Positions 19,757 to 28,673 are shown, numbered from the stretch's first letter. The stretch is 42,865 nt of DNA from Actinomycetes bacterium (GCA_024644345.1 JAHELE010000011.1:1-42865), one strand, 5' to 3'. Made by a program: numbers and translations. The notes: a model not told the origin generated them from the sequence alone.

Positions 19757-20668
19757 GTGGCAGATCAACGGTGGGTGGTGCTGGTCAACCCGACCGCCGG
19801 TGGCGGCCGGGGAGCCCGCTGTGGTCGGCGCACGGTCGACGCGTTGCGAGCACACAATGATGAGGTCCGGGTCGTTGTGGGGGTCAACGCGGCCGATGCC
19901 GAACGACGTGCCGCGCGAGTGGTCGCGAGCGGAGCCAAGGGACTGGTGGTTGTCGGGGGTGACGGTGTGGTCCACCTCGGGGTCAACGTTGCGGCGCGGT
20001 CAGGAGTGCCACTGGGGATTGTCGCCTCCGGTTCGGGAAACGACTTCGCGAGAGCAGTGGGTGTGGACGATCTCGAGGTTGAAGAAGCAGTGCAGATCAT
20101 CGCCGACGCGCAGGCTGCTGGTGGCGTCGCGGTCGACCTGGGCCGGATCGACAACGGACGGTACTTCGGCTGCGTGCTGTCCGTGGGCTTTGATGCAGCC
20201 GTCAACGCCCGAGCCAACTCTCTGCCGGGGCCTATTGGACGGGCCCGATATCCGCTCGCGATGCTGGCTGAGCTGCGGGCGTTTACCCCCCGTGACGTGG
20301 TCCTCGAGGTGGATGGCGTCCGACATCATCACCGCGGAATGCTGGTAGCCATCGGCAATGCCAGCTCGTACGGCGGAGACATGCGCATCTGTCCGGACGC
20401 CTTGTTGACCGATGGCCTCTTTCACGTGACGGTCGTGGAAGAGATGTCGGTACTGGAGCTGCTGAGGCTCTTTCCCACGGTCTACCGGGGTACCCACATC
20501 GATCACCCCAAGACCACGGTCTACTCGGGGGCACAGGTTCGGGTCATCCCGGCAAGGCAGCAGTCCGGCGATCCGGTGTTCGCCGATGGCGAGCGGGTCA
20601 CGAGTGGTCAGGTGACGGCGTCTGTCGCCCCGGCGGCCCTCCGGGTGCTGGTCCCAGCGCTCCCGTAG
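19757..20668 (+). CDS. Diacylglycerol kinase family lipid kinase
   Basis: A 303-residue DagK/YegS-type kinase. The nucleotide-binding VNPTAGGGRG is at residues 11-20, the catalytic GGDG at about 67-70, and SGSGNDFAR near 93-101 is typical of the family. The fold is a small N-terminal kinase domain and a C-terminal beta-sandwich. The substrate may be diacylglycerol, or a sphingoid or polyprenyl-type lipid; the sequence does not decide. The third residue after GGDG is Val-His rather than the usual Thr, a conservative oddity seen in some members. GTG start 2 nt behind tatC, so probably cotranscribed. Confidence 0.9.
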   Translation: MADQRWVVLVNPTAGGGRGARCGRRTVDALRAHNDEVRVVVGVNAADAERRAARVVASGAKGLVVVGGDGVVHLGVNVAARSGVPLGIVASGSGNDFARAVGVDDLEVEEAVQIIADAQAAGGVAVDLGRIDNGRYFGCVLSVGFDAAVNARANSLPGPIGRARYPLAMLAELRAFTPRDVVLEVDGVRHHHRGMLVAIGNASSYGGDMRICPDALLTDGLFHVTVVEEMSVLELLRLFPTVYRGTHIDHPKTTVYSGAQVRVIPARQQSGDPVFADGERVTSGQVTASVAPAALRVLVPALP

Positions 20669-20677
20669 CCTTCGGCC
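20666..20677 (+). promoter_or_regulatory. Leaderless promoter of helY
   Basis: TAGCCT at 20666-20671 ends 6 nt before the ATG and overlaps the TAG stop of the lipid kinase gene. No ribosome site precedes the ATG. Confidence 0.5.
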
Positions 20678-23416
20678 ATGACCACCCCCGCCGAGCGCTA
20701 CGCCGACTGGCGGCAGCGGCACGATGCCGGTGAGTCGGCACCGGACAACCTGGTCGAGGCGTTTCGGCAGCGGTACCCATTCGGGCTTGACCCCTTCCAG
20801 GTGCAGGCCTGCGAGGCGTTGGCTCGGGGTGAGTCCGTGCTGGTCGCCGCACCGACCGGGTCGGGGAAGACCGTCGTGGGAGAGTTCGCCGTCGACCTCG
20901 CTCTCCAGCGCGGTCAGAAGTGCTTCTACACGACGCCGATCAAGGCACTGTCGAACCAGAAGTACCGAGACCTCGTCGAGCGCTATGGCGACGACGCCGT
21001 CGGCCTTCTGACCGGAGACAACACGATCAACGGCGAGGCGTCGATCGTCGTGATGACGACCGAAGTCCTGCGCAACATGCTGTACGCAGGGTCCGGCACC
21101 CTGACCGAACTCGCCTTTGTCGTCATGGATGAGGTGCACTACCTCGCTGACCGTTTTCGCGGTGCGGTGTGGGAAGAGGTGATCATCCACCTGCCTGACT
21201 CCGTGACCGTGGTTGCCCTGTCGGCGACGGTGAGCAACGCCGAGGAGTTCGGCGCCTGGATCGCCACTGTTAGGGGCACCACTGAGGTGATCGTCTCTGA
21301 GCACCGTCCGGTGCCTCTCTGGCAGCAGGTGATGTCGGGGCGACGGATCTTCGACCTGTTCGCGGACGACGAGCATCGCCGGGTCAATCCCGAGCTGCAG
21401 CGGATGGCTCGGGAAGAGCAGAGCCAGCGGCGGATGCGGGGACATCGACCCAAGCGTGGTGAGAAGCGTGGGCGGCCACCCGGCGTTCCGAGTCGACGAG
21501 ACGTCGTCGAGGCCCTGCGGCACCGCGAGATGTTGCCTGCCATCTACTTCGTCTTCTCTCGTGCCGGATGCGACGGGGCCGTTCGGCAGCTGCTGCAGTC
21601 AGGCGTCCGCCTCACCGATCCGGCCCATGTCGAGCAGATTCGAGAGTTGGTTGATCAGCGCACCGGGCACCTGACCGACGAAGACCTCCGGGTGCTCGAG
21701 TTCGGCGACTTCCTCGACGGTCTCGAACGCGGCTTCGCCGCCCACCACGCCGGCCTTCTCCCCGTATTCAAGGAGATCGTCGAAGATCTGTTTGCCCGCG
21801 GTCTGGTGATGTGCGTCTTCGCCACCGAGACGCTGGCCTTGGGCGTCAACATGCCGGCTCGCACAGTCGTCATCGAGAAGCTGACCAAGTGGAACGGTGA
21901 GACGCACGCCGAGATCACGCCATCGGAGTACACCCAGCTGACCGGACGCGCCGGACGCCGCGGTATCGACGTCGAGGGTGACGCCGTCGTGCTGTGGCAA
22001 CCGGGATTCGACCCGCAGGCGCTGGCGGGGCTGGCGTCCACCCGGACCTACCCTCTCCGGTCCTCGTTCAGCCCTACGTACAACATGGCAGTCAACCTGG
22101 TGCGGCAGATGGGCCGGCACACCGCCCGTGAGGTCTTGGAGACCTCGTTCGCCCAGTTCCAGGCCGACCGGGCGGTGGTCGGGCTAGCGCGTCAGCTGAG
22201 GAAGAACGAAGAGGCCCTGGCTGGCTACGCCGAGGCGATGGAATGCCACCTTGGCGACTTCGTCGAGTACGCCTCGATCCGTCGTGGTCTGTCGGACCGA
22301 GAGAAGCAGCTGGCCCGAGACGACACGGCCAGTCGCCGTGCCGAGGTCGCCCGAACGTTGGAGCAGCTCGATCTTGGCGACGTGATCAGACTTCCAGGGG
22401 GCGGGCGACGCGCCAGTCGGATCGGCGTCGTCATCGAACGCGGTCGCAAGAGCGGGTTCGAAGCCGCCCGCCCAGTGGTGCTGACCGAAGACCGTCAGGT
22501 GCGGAAGTTCGCCGCCAGTGATTTCGTCGATCCCCCCGAACCGCTCGAGAAGATCCGCATGCCGAAGGGTTTCCGCTCACGCGACACCCAGGCACGCAAG
22601 ACCTTGGCGACCAGGCTGCGTGAGGTCGACGTTCCTTCCCCGAAGCGTTCACGACGAGCCACAGGCTCAGAGGACGAGACGCTCGTCGGGCTTCGCGCCC
22701 AGCTGCGAGCCCATCCCTGTCACGCCTGCAACGAGCGTGAGGACCATGCGCGTTGGGCGGAGCGTTGGCACCGGCTCCATCGTGAGACGCAAGGCCTGCA
22801 GCGCCGGGTGAACGACCGGACGGGCAGCATCGCGCGCACCTTTGACCGGGTCGTGGCCCTGCTCGACGAGATCGGCTACCTCGACGGAGATACCGTGACC
22901 GCCGACGGTGAGCGACTCACGCGTTTGTACACCGAGATGGACCTCGTCGCCGCCGAAGCACTACGGCAAGGCCTGTGGCGTGGCCTGTCTCCGGCCGAGC
23001 TGGCCTCGGCTGTCTCGGTCCTGGTCTACGAGGCGCGGCGTGACCCTGGAGCACCACCGAAGCTCCCAGGTGGTGCGGGGCGCACGGCGATCGAAGAGAC
23101 ACTACGTCTGGCTGACGACCTGTCCGCCCTCGAGCGTGATCACCGGCTGTCAGCCCTGCGCGAGGCGGATGCGGGTTTTGCCTGGGCTGCCTACCGGTGG
23201 GCAAGTGGCCATCGCCTGGAGGCGGTGCTCACGGAGACCGATCTGGCTGCTGGAGACTTCGTCCGGTGGTGCAAGCAGCTGATCGACCTGCTCGGCCAGG
23301 TGGCCACTGCCTCGGCAACGAGCGCAGTGGCCGACGACGATGGCGTGACCGCAGCGGCGCGTACGGCGATCGGGGCAATCCGACGCGGCGTCGTCGCCGT
23401 GACCGTCGAGGACTGA
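20678..23416 (+). CDS. helY: Ski2/Mtr4-like DEVH helicase HelY
   Basis: A 912-residue superfamily-2 helicase. Walker A APTGSGKT is at residues 58-65, the DEVH box at 151-154, motif III SAT near 182-184 and motif VI QLTGRAGRRG near 421-430; HHAGLLP marks the Ski2-like branch. After the two RecA domains come a winged-helix region, a ratchet domain and a C-terminal DSHCT domain (about 740-912). The middle holds CHACNERE, a possible metal site. Mtr4/Ski2 relatives unwind RNA for decay; the mycobacterial HelY role is less clear. Leaderless ATG. tatC-helY linkage is also known from M. tuberculosis. Confidence 0.93.
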   Translation: MTTPAERYADWRQRHDAGESAPDNLVEAFRQRYPFGLDPFQVQACEALARGESVLVAAPTGSGKTVVGEFAVDLALQRGQKCFYTTPIKALSNQKYRDLVERYGDDAVGLLTGDNTINGEASIVVMTTEVLRNMLYAGSGTLTELAFVVMDEVHYLADRFRGAVWEEVIIHLPDSVTVVALSATVSNAEEFGAWIATVRGTTEVIVSEHRPVPLWQQVMSGRRIFDLFADDEHRRVNPELQRMAREEQSQRRMRGHRPKRGEKRGRPPGVPSRRDVVEALRHREMLPAIYFVFSRAGCDGAVRQLLQSGVRLTDPAHVEQIRELVDQRTGHLTDEDLRVLEFGDFLDGLERGFAAHHAGLLPVFKEIVEDLFARGLVMCVFATETLALGVNMPARTVVIEKLTKWNGETHAEITPSEYTQLTGRAGRRGIDVEGDAVVLWQPGFDPQALAGLASTRTYPLRSSFSPTYNMAVNLVRQMGRHTAREVLETSFAQFQADRAVVGLARQLRKNEEALAGYAEAMECHLGDFVEYASIRRGLSDREKQLARDDTASRRAEVARTLEQLDLGDVIRLPGGGRRASRIGVVIERGRKSGFEAARPVVLTEDRQVRKFAASDFVDPPEPLEKIRMPKGFRSRDTQARKTLATRLREVDVPSPKRSRRATGSEDETLVGLRAQLRAHPCHACNEREDHARWAERWHRLHRETQGLQRRVNDRTGSIARTFDRVVALLDEIGYLDGDTVTADGERLTRLYTEMDLVAAEALRQGLWRGLSPAELASAVSVLVYEARRDPGAPPKLPGGAGRTAIEETLRLADDLSALERDHRLSALREADAGFAWAAYRWASGHRLEAVLTETDLAAGDFVRWCKQLIDLLGQVATASATSAVADDDGVTAAARTAIGAIRRGVVAVTVED

Positions 23417-23447
23417 CCTGCCCAGGTCACCTCACGCTAAGGGCGCG

Positions 23448-24359
23448 CTAGGTCGCCAAGGCTGCCATCAGGCGCTGGAGGGGTCGGTCGAGTCCCCACC
23501 GCTGGGACAGTGCTTCGAGCCTGTCCGGATCAGCCGGTGTCCGTGGCAGGGCCGTGACGAGCGGGGGAATCGGAACGTCTGTCCGCACCCGCACCACCTC
23601 AATCGCCCGCCGCAGGTAGTCGCGCTCGGGCTCGAGCTTGCCCCGGAAGGGAACATCGGAATCGGGGTCGTCGAGCGCCTCGAACAGACCCTCAATCGTC
23701 GGGTAGCGAGCCACAATCGCAGCTGCCGACTTGTCGCCGACGCCGCGAACGCCGGGTAGTCCGTCAGAGGGATCCCCGCGCAACGTGGCGAAGTCGGCAT
23801 ACGAAGCAGCTGCCACCTGGTAGCGCTCGCGCAGGGTCGCGTCGGTCACCCGTTCGGCTTTGGCAAATCCCTTTCCGATGTAGACAACGGTCGTCGGTCG
23901 GACGTCTTCGGCGAGCTGGAACAGGTCACGGTCTCCGGTGACGACATCCACCGCCATGGTTGCTTCCCGCGCCAGCGTGGCGATCACATCGTCGGCCTCG
24001 AAGTCGGGCGCACCGACCCGGGCGATCCCGATGGCGTCCAGAACGGCCTCGATCACCGGTACCTGCGGAGCCAACGTGTCCGGGATCTCCTCGGCGTCCT
24101 CGCCTTGGTCTGTGTCGACCCGATGCGCCTTGTACTCAGGGACCAGGTCGACGCGCCACTGCGGACGCCAGTCGGTGTCGAAGCACGCCACCAGATCGGT
24201 CGCTGGATGGGTGCTCACCATCCGCGTCACGGCGTCGAGGAACCCGCGCACCGCACCGATCGGCGTGCCATCGGGCGCCGTGATCGACTCGGGAACCCCA
24301 TGAAATGCCCGGAAGTACATCGACGCGGAGTCCAAGAGCATCAGTCGTGGGGTAGCCAT
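23448..24359 (-). CDS. 5'-3' exonuclease (PolA N-terminal/FEN-like)
   Basis: A 303-residue structure-specific nuclease related to the N-terminal 5' nuclease of DNA polymerase I, encoded as a separate protein. Active-site acids lie in LMLLDSASMYFRAFHG, DFEADDVIATLA and VVTGDRDLFQL; the helix-hairpin-helix region is GVRGVGDKSAAAIV. It removes RNA primers or flaps during lagging-strand synthesis and repair. ATG start; AACAAT at 24372-24367 lies 7 nt before it and could be a weak leaderless -10. It faces helY tail to tail with 31 nt between stops. The gene pair matches the Rv2090-helY neighbourhood of mycobacteria. Confidence 0.93.
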   Translation of the reverse strand: MATPRLMLLDSASMYFRAFHGVPESITAPDGTPIGAVRGFLDAVTRMVSTHPATDLVACFDTDWRPQWRVDLVPEYKAHRVDTDQGEDAEEIPDTLAPQVPVIEAVLDAIGIARVGAPDFEADDVIATLAREATMAVDVVTGDRDLFQLAEDVRPTTVVYIGKGFAKAERVTDATLRERYQVAAASYADFATLRGDPSDGLPGVRGVGDKSAAAIVARYPTIEGLFEALDDPDSDVPFRGKLEPERDYLRRAIEVVRVRTDVPIPPLVTALPRTPADPDRLEALSQRWGLDRPLQRLMAALAT

Positions 24360-24542
24360 GGAGACGATTGTTGCGCTCGCCCACGTCCAGTGGTGCGAAA
24401 TTGATCACGAGAAGGGCATTCCGTCGTCCATTTCGTACCACTGGGCACCGAGCCGTGCTGAAAACCTTGTCGGCCCCTAGGCTCAGCCGCAGGGTGCGCG
24501 AGGGCGCTCGTGGCCCTCGCCAGAACAATGGAGGGCATGCGC

Positions 24543-24944
24543 ATGCAGAAGGACGCCAAGGCCAGCTCCGGCCGGAAGCCCCCAGAACCCTCAGTCGACC
24601 ATGAGGTGCTCGACACCTGGCGCCGACGACAGATGCCGGACCTGCAGCCGATCCTCACCCAGGTGGACGAGGCGATTCGTGCCACCGTTCCGGGTCTTTC
24701 CTACGCCGTCAAGTGGAAGAAGGCCCACTACGGGCTCCCAGATCTCGGGTGGATCATCGAGGTGGCTGCCTACGACGTCTCCGCAAATGTCGTCTTCTTC
24801 GGCGGCGCTGACTTCGATACCCCGCCGCCCCTCGGCAGCACCGGCCGGACGCGGTACGTCAAGCTCACCAGCCTCGAGGATGCGCAGCGGCCGGACCTGC
24901 AGAAATGGATCGAGCAAGCAGGACGCACCCTCGGATGGAGGTGA
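24543..24944 (+). CDS. DUF1801 (YdhG-like) protein
   Basis: A 133-residue protein of the DUF1801 domain, a small mixed alpha/beta fold of unknown biochemical role. The family core reads ATVPGLSYAVKWKKAHYGLPDLGWIIEVAAY followed by an aromatic VVFFGGADFD and the conserved R-Y-V-K (positions about 104-107). The start at 24543 is chosen because GGAGGG ends 7 nt before it; two upstream ATGs (24528, 24537) would lie on or too close to that site. The stop overlaps the next gene. Homologues occur next to drug-modifying enzymes and stress genes, but no function is established. Confidence 0.8.
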   Translation: MQKDAKASSGRKPPEPSVDHEVLDTWRRRQMPDLQPILTQVDEAIRATVPGLSYAVKWKKAHYGLPDLGWIIEVAAYDVSANVVFFGGADFDTPPPLGSTGRTRYVKLTSLEDAQRPDLQKWIEQAGRTLGWR

Positions 24945-25498
24945 CGAACAGCGGTCATGTGGTGCTGCTCAACGGAGTCGGCAGCGTCGGTAAGTCAAGC
25001 ATCGCCCAAGCCCTGCAGGCCGTCACGCGCGAGCCCTTTCTGCACGTTGCCATGGACAGATTCCTCGAAATGCTCCCCGCGCAGGTGCTCGACTCCTCCG
25101 ATGGATTGACGTTTCAACCGGGAGAGGCTGATGGTCTTCCGCTGGTCGCCATCTCGACCGGCCCGTACGCGGCCCACGTTCTTCACGGGATGCGACGGGC
25201 AGTCCGTGCCCTGGTCGAGGACGGATTGAACCTGATCGTCGATGACGTTGCGGATTCGGACGACGTGCGCGAGTACCGCGAGCTTCTCGTCGGCCATCGC
25301 CTCTCAGTCGTTGGTGTGATGGCGTCGTTGCCCGTTCTGGAGGCACGTGAACGGGCGAGGGGAGATCGAGTGCTAGGACTGGCCCGTGCTCAGTTCGCCA
25401 CCCTGCACAGGGACATCACCTATGACGTGGTGGTCGACGCCGAGACCCAATCTCCCCAACAGTGCGCTGCCTACCTCTCAGCTGAGCTCGAGCTCTGA
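24935..25498 (+). CDS. Chloramphenicol phosphotransferase-like kinase
   Basis: A 187-residue P-loop kinase similar to chloramphenicol 3'-O-phosphotransferase of Streptomyces venezuelae. Walker A GVGSVGKSS is at residues 14-22, Asp41 in the VAMDRFLEMLP motif matches the proposed catalytic Asp, and the ARGDR motif at 141-145 with downstream LARAQ matches the lid. IVDDVADSDD carries the base/metal region. It may modify chloramphenicol or a related metabolite; activity is not shown. ATG at 24935 overlaps the DUF1801 stop by 10 nt; a GTG at 24941 would overlap it by 4 (GTGA). Translational coupling to DUF1801 is likely. Confidence 0.85.
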   Translation: MEVTNSGHVVLLNGVGSVGKSSIAQALQAVTREPFLHVAMDRFLEMLPAQVLDSSDGLTFQPGEADGLPLVAISTGPYAAHVLHGMRRAVRALVEDGLNLIVDDVADSDDVREYRELLVGHRLSVVGVMASLPVLEARERARGDRVLGLARAQFATLHRDITYDVVVDAETQSPQQCAAYLSAELEL

Positions 25499-25585
25499 GC
25501 ACGACCACCGGCATCCAGACGACTGACCGTCACGGTCGGGTCCCTCTTGACCACAGCCATCGCCGCGTCGAAGGGCCGCCTGTCC

Positions 25586-25614
25586 CATCACGAGACTTAG
25601 GCGTCTTCGTGATG
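25586..25614 (+). terminator. Stem-loop after the CPT-like gene
   Basis: CATCACGAGAC (25586-25596) pairs with GTC-T-TCGTGATG (25603-25614), an 11-bp stem with one bulged T and a 6-nt loop. It lies 88 nt after the CPT-like stop and is the only strong structure in the 249-nt gap (25499-25747). Likely a terminator; no U-tract. Confidence 0.45.
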
Positions 25615-25734
25615 AGTCTTTGGAGGAGCGACAGCTGTCTCGGCAGCTTCCGTCTGGCGGCCGACGAAGCGCCCCGACTCATCCACACCATGGTCGGTTC
25701 GTTGGCGGCATCTCGGCCGGAAGCAGGGTCGGGG

Positions 25735-25747
25735 TACGGTGGCCAGC
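25735..25747 (+). promoter_or_regulatory. Leaderless promoter of the Xaa-Pro peptidase gene
   Basis: TACGGT at 25735-25740 ends 7 nt before the GTG at 25748. This position also decides the start: the upstream GTG at 25739 would overlap the -10. Confidence 0.5.
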
Positions 25748-26869
25748 GTGGAGCAAGCAGTTGATCGCCGCCGCCTGTCGGCCGCCCAGGAACTTGCACA
25801 GCGAGCGGGGGTTGACGCACTGCTCGTGACCCCCGGGCCGGATCTGACGTACCTCACCGGGTACCGGGCCATCGCGTTGGAGCGGCTCACCTGCTTGGTC
25901 CTTCCGGCGACGGGCGACCCCGTGCTGGTGGCTCCGGGTCTTGAGGTAGCGGCGGCCTCGGCGTCGCCGTTGGGACAGCTCGGCATCTCCATTCGCGGAT
26001 GGGCCGAGACCGACGACCCCTACGGGATAGTCGGCGAGCTGAGCGGCGGAGCCGGAGTGGTCGCACTTTCTGACTCCATGGCGGCAGGAGCTGTCCTGCG
26101 GCTGCGCGACGCGATGCCGGCAGCGCGTCAGCAGCTGGCCGGCCCGATCTTGCGCGAGCTTCGGATGATCAAGAGCGCTGCCGAAGTTGAGCACCTGCGG
26201 CAGGCCGGCCGCGCGATCGACCGCGTGCACGAGCAGGTGCCTGAACTGCTGTGGCCTGGGCGTACGGAGCGCGAGGTCGGTGACGACATCGCTGAGGCGA
26301 TCATTGAAGCCGGACACGTCACGGTCGATTTCGTGATCGTTGCAAGTGGACCCAATGGGGCGAGCCCGCACCACGAGCTGTCCGATCGTCGCCTGGAAAT
26401 CGGTGACACCGTCGTTGTCGACATCGGTGGGACGATGCCGAGCGGCTACTGCTCCGACTCCACCCGCACGTACGCGATCGGCTACGCCCCTGACGACTTC
26501 CTGGCGTTCTACGGCGTGCTGCAGGACGCCCAGCGCCTGGCTGTCGAGTCGGTGCGTCCGGACGTCACGGCTGAGTCCGTCGATGCCGTGGCCCGGTCGA
26601 TGATCGCCGAGGCTGGCTACGGCGACCGGTTCATCCATCGGACCGGCCACGGAATCGGTCTGGAGACCCACGAGGATCCGTACATCGTCGAGGGCAACGT
26701 CGAGCTGCTGCGTCAGGGCATGGTGTTCAGTGTCGAGCCCGGAATCTACGTGTCGGGCCAGTACGGCGCCCGAATCGAGGACATTGTGGTCGTGACGGAG
26801 ACCGGCGTGGACTCCCTCAACAACACGACGCACGACCTCGTCGTGGTCGACCCGGCCTTCAGCTCATGA
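25748..26869 (+). CDS. M24-family Xaa-Pro dipeptidase/aminopeptidase, PepE/PepQ-like
   Basis: A 373-residue pita-bread metallopeptidase. The five metal ligands are Asp225 (VVDIGG), Asp237 (SDSTR), His301 (TGHGIG), Glu330 (SVEPGIY) and Glu344 (RIEDIV), so a two-metal site is intact. The N-terminal half is the creatinase-like domain. Such enzymes cut the bond before proline in dipeptides or from the N terminus of peptides in the cytosol. The position next to the 5'-3' exonuclease and helY matches pepE (Rv2089c, from memory) in mycobacteria. The leaderless promoter and GTG at 25748 decide the start. An acyl-CoA dehydrogenase gene follows after 28 nt. Confidence 0.93.
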   Translation: MEQAVDRRRLSAAQELAQRAGVDALLVTPGPDLTYLTGYRAIALERLTCLVLPATGDPVLVAPGLEVAAASASPLGQLGISIRGWAETDDPYGIVGELSGGAGVVALSDSMAAGAVLRLRDAMPAARQQLAGPILRELRMIKSAAEVEHLRQAGRAIDRVHEQVPELLWPGRTEREVGDDIAEAIIEAGHVTVDFVIVASGPNGASPHHELSDRRLEIGDTVVVDIGGTMPSGYCSDSTRTYAIGYAPDDFLAFYGVLQDAQRLAVESVRPDVTAESVDAVARSMIAEAGYGDRFIHRTGHGIGLETHEDPYIVEGNVELLRQGMVFSVEPGIYVSGQYGARIEDIVVVTETGVDSLNNTTHDLVVVDPAFSS

Positions 26870-26897
26870 CGGCAATCGACGACGAGGTGAACCGGTC

Positions 26898-28049
26898 ATG
26901 GCTCTGACCGTCTCTCGAGAGTTCACCGACCCCAGCACAGCCGATCTTCTCCCGACTGTTCGGCAGGTGTGTGACGACCTCTTGGCGCCACGGGCTGCGG
27001 AGGCTGAGGAGGCCGGTGCCTTCCCGCGAGAGGTATTTCGGACGCTTGGGGCAGCAGGGTTGCTGAGCCTTCCGTTCCCCGAGGAGCAAGGCGGCGGAGG
27101 TCTGCCCCTGCACGACTACCTGCAGATCATCGAAGAGCTGGCCTCGGCCTGGGCGTCGGTGGGCCTCGGGGTCAGCGTCCACACCCTGGCGTGCTTCCCG
27201 TTGGCCACCTTCGGTGCCGCTGCGCAGCAGGAGCGCTGGCTGCCGGCCATGCTCGGAGGTGACCTACTCGGGGCCTACTGCTTGTCCGAGACAGACGCCG
27301 GCTCCGACGCAGCGGCCCTGACCACCCGCGCCGAACGAGCTGAGGGCGGCTACCGGATCTCTGGGGTCAAGTCATGGATCAGCCATGGCGGGGTGGCCGA
27401 CTTCTACGTGGCCATGGTTCGCACCTCCGACGAGGGCGCCAAGGGCATCAGCTGCTTCCTCGTTGACGCAGACTCACCGGGACTCTCGGCGCGTTCCCCT
27501 GAGCGAAAGCTGGGATTTTCGGCATCGCCAACGGCCCAGATGGTGTTCGACGACGTGCCCGTCGACGCTGACCGTCTGATTGGTCACGAGGGCTCTGGTT
27601 TCGGAATCGCTCTGGCTGCGCTCGACGGTGGGCGGCTGGGCATGGCCGCATGCGCCGTCGGGATCGCGCAGGCTGCCCTCGACCTCGCCGTCCGGTATGC
27701 ACACGAGAGACGGCAGTTCGGACGCGCGATCGCCGAGTTCCAGGGGTTGTCCTTTCTGTTGGCCGACATGGCGACGCAGGTGGCAGCCGCACGTGCTCTC
27801 TACCTGACAGCCGCCCGAGCTCGAGATCGCGGCGAGCCGTTCGGGGTGCAAGCAGCCATGTCCAAGCTGTTCGCCACCGACATGGCCATGCAGGTCACCA
27901 CCGATGCAGTACAGGTGCTCGGGGGAGCGGGGTACGTCAAAGACTTCCCCGCCGAACGCTACTTCCGCGAGGCCAAGGCACTCCAGATCGTCGAGGGCAC
28001 GAACCAGATCCAACGAGTCGTGATCGGGCGAGGGCTCCGACCGCGGTAG
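26898..28049 (+). CDS. Acyl-CoA dehydrogenase
   Basis: A 383-residue flavoenzyme that introduces a 2,3 double bond into acyl-CoA. The N-terminal helical domain, central beta-barrel (CLSETDAGSDAAAL, then ISHGGVADFYVAMVRT) and C-terminal helical domain are full length. The catalytic base is Glu366 in VEGTNQIQ, the position used by short- and branched-chain types; the pattern DAVQVLGGAGYVKDFPAERYFREAK is standard. Exact chain length cannot be set. ATG start with GAGGTGA upstream. It lies between the peptidase and an Lrp regulator and 4 kb from the lysine cluster, whose product crotonyl-CoA is in the same chemistry, but a link is only inference. Confidence 0.93.
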   Translation: MALTVSREFTDPSTADLLPTVRQVCDDLLAPRAAEAEEAGAFPREVFRTLGAAGLLSLPFPEEQGGGGLPLHDYLQIIEELASAWASVGLGVSVHTLACFPLATFGAAAQQERWLPAMLGGDLLGAYCLSETDAGSDAAALTTRAERAEGGYRISGVKSWISHGGVADFYVAMVRTSDEGAKGISCFLVDADSPGLSARSPERKLGFSASPTAQMVFDDVPVDADRLIGHEGSGFGIALAALDGGRLGMAACAVGIAQAALDLAVRYAHERRQFGRAIAEFQGLSFLLADMATQVAAARALYLTAARARDRGEPFGVQAAMSKLFATDMAMQVTTDAVQVLGGAGYVKDFPAERYFREAKALQIVEGTNQIQRVVIGRGLRPR

Positions 28050-28057
28050 GGCGCCGG

Positions 28058-28070
28058 TACAGTGGCGCAC
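28058..28070 (+). promoter_or_regulatory. Leaderless promoter of the Lrp-type regulator gene
   Basis: TACAGT at 28058-28063 ends 7 nt before GTG at 28071. It favours this start over the upstream GTG at 28062, which overlaps the -10. Confidence 0.5.
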
Positions 28071-28583
28071 GTGGATGAGCTAGACGCACACGACCGCCAG
28101 ATCGTGCACCTTCTCGGCACCGACGGGCGGATGAGTTTCACCGAGCTGGCCAAGCACACCGGCCTGTCGACGTCGGCCGCACACCAGCGCGTTCGCCGGC
28201 TCGAGCAACGCGGCGTCATCACCGCGTACCGGGCCGTGGTCGACCTGGAATCGGTGGGACTGCCAATGACCGCCTTCGTCTCGATCTCACCCATCGACTC
28301 GGCCGATCCGGACGACATACCCGACCGGGTGGCCCACCTCCGGGCAGTGGAGTCCTGCTACAGCGTGGCCGGCGACCACAACTACGTGCTCAAGGTGCGG
28401 GTGGCCAGCCCGCTGGCCCTCGAACAGCTGCTCGCCGACCTTCGCGCCAGCGCCCACGTGACCACCCGCACCACAGTCGTGCTGAGCGTCCCGTACGAGA
28501 ATCGGGCTCCCGACGTCGGCGACGTCGGTGGGCTCCAGGTCGGCCCCACGAGCGACATCGAGCAGGACCCAGCCGCCTCATAG
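28071..28583 (+). CDS. Lrp/AsnC-family transcriptional regulator
   Basis: A 170-residue regulator with an N-terminal helix-turn-helix (DELDAHDRQIVHLLGTDGRMSFTELAKHTGLS begins at residue 2, split by a turn near 22) and a C-terminal RAM ligand domain (about 65-145, with VESCYSVAGDHNYVLKVRV). Family members form dimers to octamers and respond to amino acids. The HTH is followed by RVRRLEQRGVITAYRAVVD, typical. The GTG start fits a leaderless promoter. It could control the acyl-CoA dehydrogenase upstream, the CAP gene downstream or the lysine cluster 2.4 kb away; no target site is proven. Confidence 0.92.
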   Translation: MDELDAHDRQIVHLLGTDGRMSFTELAKHTGLSTSAAHQRVRRLEQRGVITAYRAVVDLESVGLPMTAFVSISPIDSADPDDIPDRVAHLRAVESCYSVAGDHNYVLKVRVASPLALEQLLADLRASAHVTTRTTVVLSVPYENRAPDVGDVGGLQVGPTSDIEQDPAAS

Positions 28584-28588
28584 CGTCC

Positions 28589-28673
28589 GGAATATTCAGA
28601 ATATCCCTTTCTTCCAGACGCGCCGGGCCCAACGGCCCGATTGGGCTGGCATCACCCGTTCGGGTTAGGGTCG
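28589..28673 (+). promoter_or_regulatory. AT-rich repeats, hairpin and -10 upstream of the CAP gene
   Basis: Two direct GAATAT repeats (28590-28595, 28599-28604) form an AT-rich island in GC-rich DNA. A hairpin GCCCAA (28627-28632) with TTGGGC (28641-28646) follows, then TAGGGT (28666-28671) inside the 12-mer shared with the mpa promoter. It may combine the Lrp gene end with a regulated promoter. Confidence 0.4.

Noticed and set aside
20000-21523. Long open frame (507 codons) on the minus strand opposite the lipid kinase and helY
   Set aside because: It spans the junction of two clear plus-strand genes and has no recognisable domain.
25499-25747. Small gene in the gap before the peptidase
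   Set aside because: Short frames on both strands lack ribosome sites and protein-like composition; only the stem-loop and the leaderless promoter stand out.
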